Below, piece after piece: positions 62,315 through 63,260 of a stretch of DNA of 63,260 nucleotides. The stretch is from contig JAUXDH010000002.1 of NCBI GenBank assembly GCA_030618545.1, positions 1-63,260 of the forward strand, given 5' to 3'. Position numbers and translations under genes: made by a program. Each line of letters opens with the position of its first letter. Positions within the stretch are counted from its first letter, which is position 1. A model generated the notes under the pieces. The model had not been told where the DNA came from, made no database searches, and was given only the letters and a program-made list of their open reading frames with translations. This DNA comes from Chlorobiota bacterium. Lineage in GTDB: Bacteria; Bacteroidota; Bacteroidia; Bacteroidales; F082.

Positions 62315-62322
62315 CAAAAATA
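62315..62322 (-). promoter_or_regulatory. Probable dnaB -7 element
   Basis: TATTTTTG on the minus strand, exactly TAnnTTTG, five bases before the dnaB start codon. No good TTTG is seen 19 nt upstream. Confidence 0.45.
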
Positions 62323-62357
62323 CAATAAATGCGCTCCTTTGAATCCGCTGTTAATAA

Positions 62358-63059
62358 CTATTTTCTGATAGCAGATTTACTGCAGTGCCCTATGAAATCG
62401 CACGGATAGGGGCTGTTGCAATGAGCTCCTATTCCAATCACCGGGGACGCATCAAGCCTTAAAGTTTCTTTTTGTTTCTCCACCTTTTCACGGATAAAAT
62501 CCTGCAGTACCAGAATTTTGTCGAGTACACTTTCCTGAATAAAAAGTGGTTTGAGATCATCATACTCCTCCAATTTATCGTAGGCTACTTTATCGCTTGC
62601 ATAAACTATAAAAAAGTCTTTTAGTGATAGTCCATAATTGCTAATCACATAGTACTGAAAAGCAGCGTCAAGTACGAAAGTATCTGAGATCTTGTAACTG
62701 CTTTTCACCTCGTAAGCTATCCAGTTTCCATTTTCCCTGCTGAGGATATCCAGGAAAATCAGCAATCTGTCGAATTGAAAACCGGCTTCGTAAATAATGT
62801 CATAACTGTTTGTACGGATTGCTTCCCTGGTTGTCAACACTGCCTTTTGGTACTGGTAATAAGATTTGGGACTGAGGTCCACACCACCGGGAAATAATCT
62901 TTGTGCCAGTGACCCAAATTGGTGTCCACGCTTGAACCTGGCCAGTGTCTCAGGATCCAGTTTATCCCTGAGGAAAGGCCTGTGTTTATTTAAATACAGA
63001 GATTTGAGGCATTGATTGCCACGGATGAAAGTTGACTTTGAAAGAAGGTGTTTTTCCAT
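62358..63059 (-). CDS. Cas4/RecB-like nuclease with four cysteines (short DUF2779-related type)
   Basis: A 233-residue protein with features of Cas4/RecB-type PD-(D/E)XK nucleases. An N-terminal SKSTFIRGNQCLKSLYL has Cys17. The nuclease core has His46 in RGHQFGS, Asp104 in RLLIFLDIL, Glu117-x-Lys119 in AYEVKSS and a QxxxY-like FQYYVISNY. A C-terminal cluster GAHCNSPYPCDFIGHC gives Cys214, Cys220 and Cys226. Four cysteines fit an iron-sulfur cluster. The DUF2779 proteins I recall share this N-terminal part but are twice as long. No CRISPR array or other cas gene is in the window, so its role is probably in repair or unrelated defence. Confidence 0.65.
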   Translation of the reverse strand: MEKHLLSKSTFIRGNQCLKSLYLNKHRPFLRDKLDPETLARFKRGHQFGSLAQRLFPGGVDLSPKSYYQYQKAVLTTREAIRTNSYDIIYEAGFQFDRLLIFLDILSRENGNWIAYEVKSSYKISDTFVLDAAFQYYVISNYGLSLKDFFIVYASDKVAYDKLEEYDDLKPLFIQESVLDKILVLQDFIREKVEKQKETLRLDASPVIGIGAHCNSPYPCDFIGHCSKSAIRK

Positions 63060-63214
63060 ATTGGGTATTGGTTAATAGAGAATTGGTTAATGGATAATTG
63101 GTTAATAGATAACTGGTCATTGGATAATTAGTCATTGGATAGACTAATGACCTCTGACTAATGACCTCTGACTAATGACCACTGACTAATGACCACTGAC
63201 TAATGACCACTGAC
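63060..63214. repeat. Heptamer-type tandem repeats, spacer
   Basis: The first part (about 63064-63140) has degenerate ATTGGTTAAT/ATAATTGG units. The second (63141-63213) has 14-nt units of type GACTAATGACCACT/GACTAATGACCTCT, i.e. two heptamers each. No gene. Confidence 0.9.
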
Positions 63215-63260
63215 TCATTTCATAAACTCAATATCTGAATCCTCTACAAGTTGCTTCCCC
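63215..63260 (-). CDS. C-terminal end of a minus-strand gene (partial)
   Basis: The stretch reads in one minus-strand frame as KQLVEDSDIEFMK followed by TGA at 63217-63215, directly next to the repeat tract. It is 15 codons only, so no product can be named. The low-complexity repeat ending exactly at its stop supports it being a real gene end. Confidence 0.4.
   Translation of the reverse strand, partial: GKQLVEDSDIEFMK

Noticed and set aside
63141-63213. CRISPR-like array near the window end
   Set aside because: The units are contiguous 14-mers without spacers; it is a tandem repeat, not a CRISPR array.

Overview
The window reads as chromosomal DNA of a Gram-negative member of the Bacteroidota, most likely Bacteroidales or a close relative. 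The evidence is: five proteins of the type IX secretion system (T9SS) world (four with a C-terminal YPNP-type sorting domain, plus a PorD/DUF4835 homologue); a bamD-rpoZ-coaBC-porD-recN cluster; Bacteroidota-type promoters (TAnnTTTG, sometimes preceded by TTTG about 19 nt upstream) ahead of many genes; a carboxypeptidase-regulatory-like domain in front of a TonB receptor plug; and almost no Shine-Dalgarno signals. I see no rRNA, tRNA, transposase, prophage or CRISPR array. The genus cannot be told from this sequence.

Layout. 1-2585 (minus): a GroES-like protein, a substrate-binding lipoprotein and a FecCD-type permease cut by the window edge. 2644-9498 (plus): a small membrane protein, mutL, two rhomboid proteases, a membrane-anchored EEP hydrolase, a secreted glutathione peroxidase and a small secreted protein made of six VESFP repeats. 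9978-13346: two T9SS cargo proteins. 13359-14045: a VapBC toxin-antitoxin pair. 14665-17433: EamA transporter, DUF2007, GNAT and class IV aminotransferase genes. 17933-26979: PQQ-type sugar dehydrogenase, CAP-SPOR protein, GNAT-like protein, TPR protein, large MscS channel and AI-2E-family permease. 27536-34631: S9 peptidase lipoprotein, then a nucleotide-sugar run (UDP-glucose dehydrogenase, UDP-glucuronate decarboxylase, RmlD-like reductase, phosphohexomutase). 34925-40864 (minus): fabI, recN, porD, coaBC, rpoZ, bamD. 41114-46373: alpha-oxoamine synthase, membrane protein, small periplasmic protein, fused alpha-beta E1 dehydrogenase.

46499-58677 is the most interesting block. Two multihaem c-type cytochromes with T9SS sorting domains (five and eight CxxCH motifs) flank a PepSY-like lipoprotein and a histidine kinase/response regulator pair. 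A TonB-dependent receptor follows, carrying the CxxxM and HxM copper ligands of OprC at nearly the same spacing. After it come an MmpS-like lipoprotein, an MbnP-family lipoprotein and an MbnH/MauG-type dihaem peroxidase lipoprotein. I read this last group as a surface copper-acquisition system in which the peroxidase modifies MbnP and the receptor imports copper. That reading is an inference from motifs and gene order. The window ends with sucC, a DUF6263-like protein, dnaB, a small Cas4/RecB-like nuclease and the tail of one more gene.

Many intergenic spacers are filled with degenerate 7-nt tandem repeats, recurrent palindromic elements and a 135-bp element present in two copies. These repeats are the main non-coding structure of the window.
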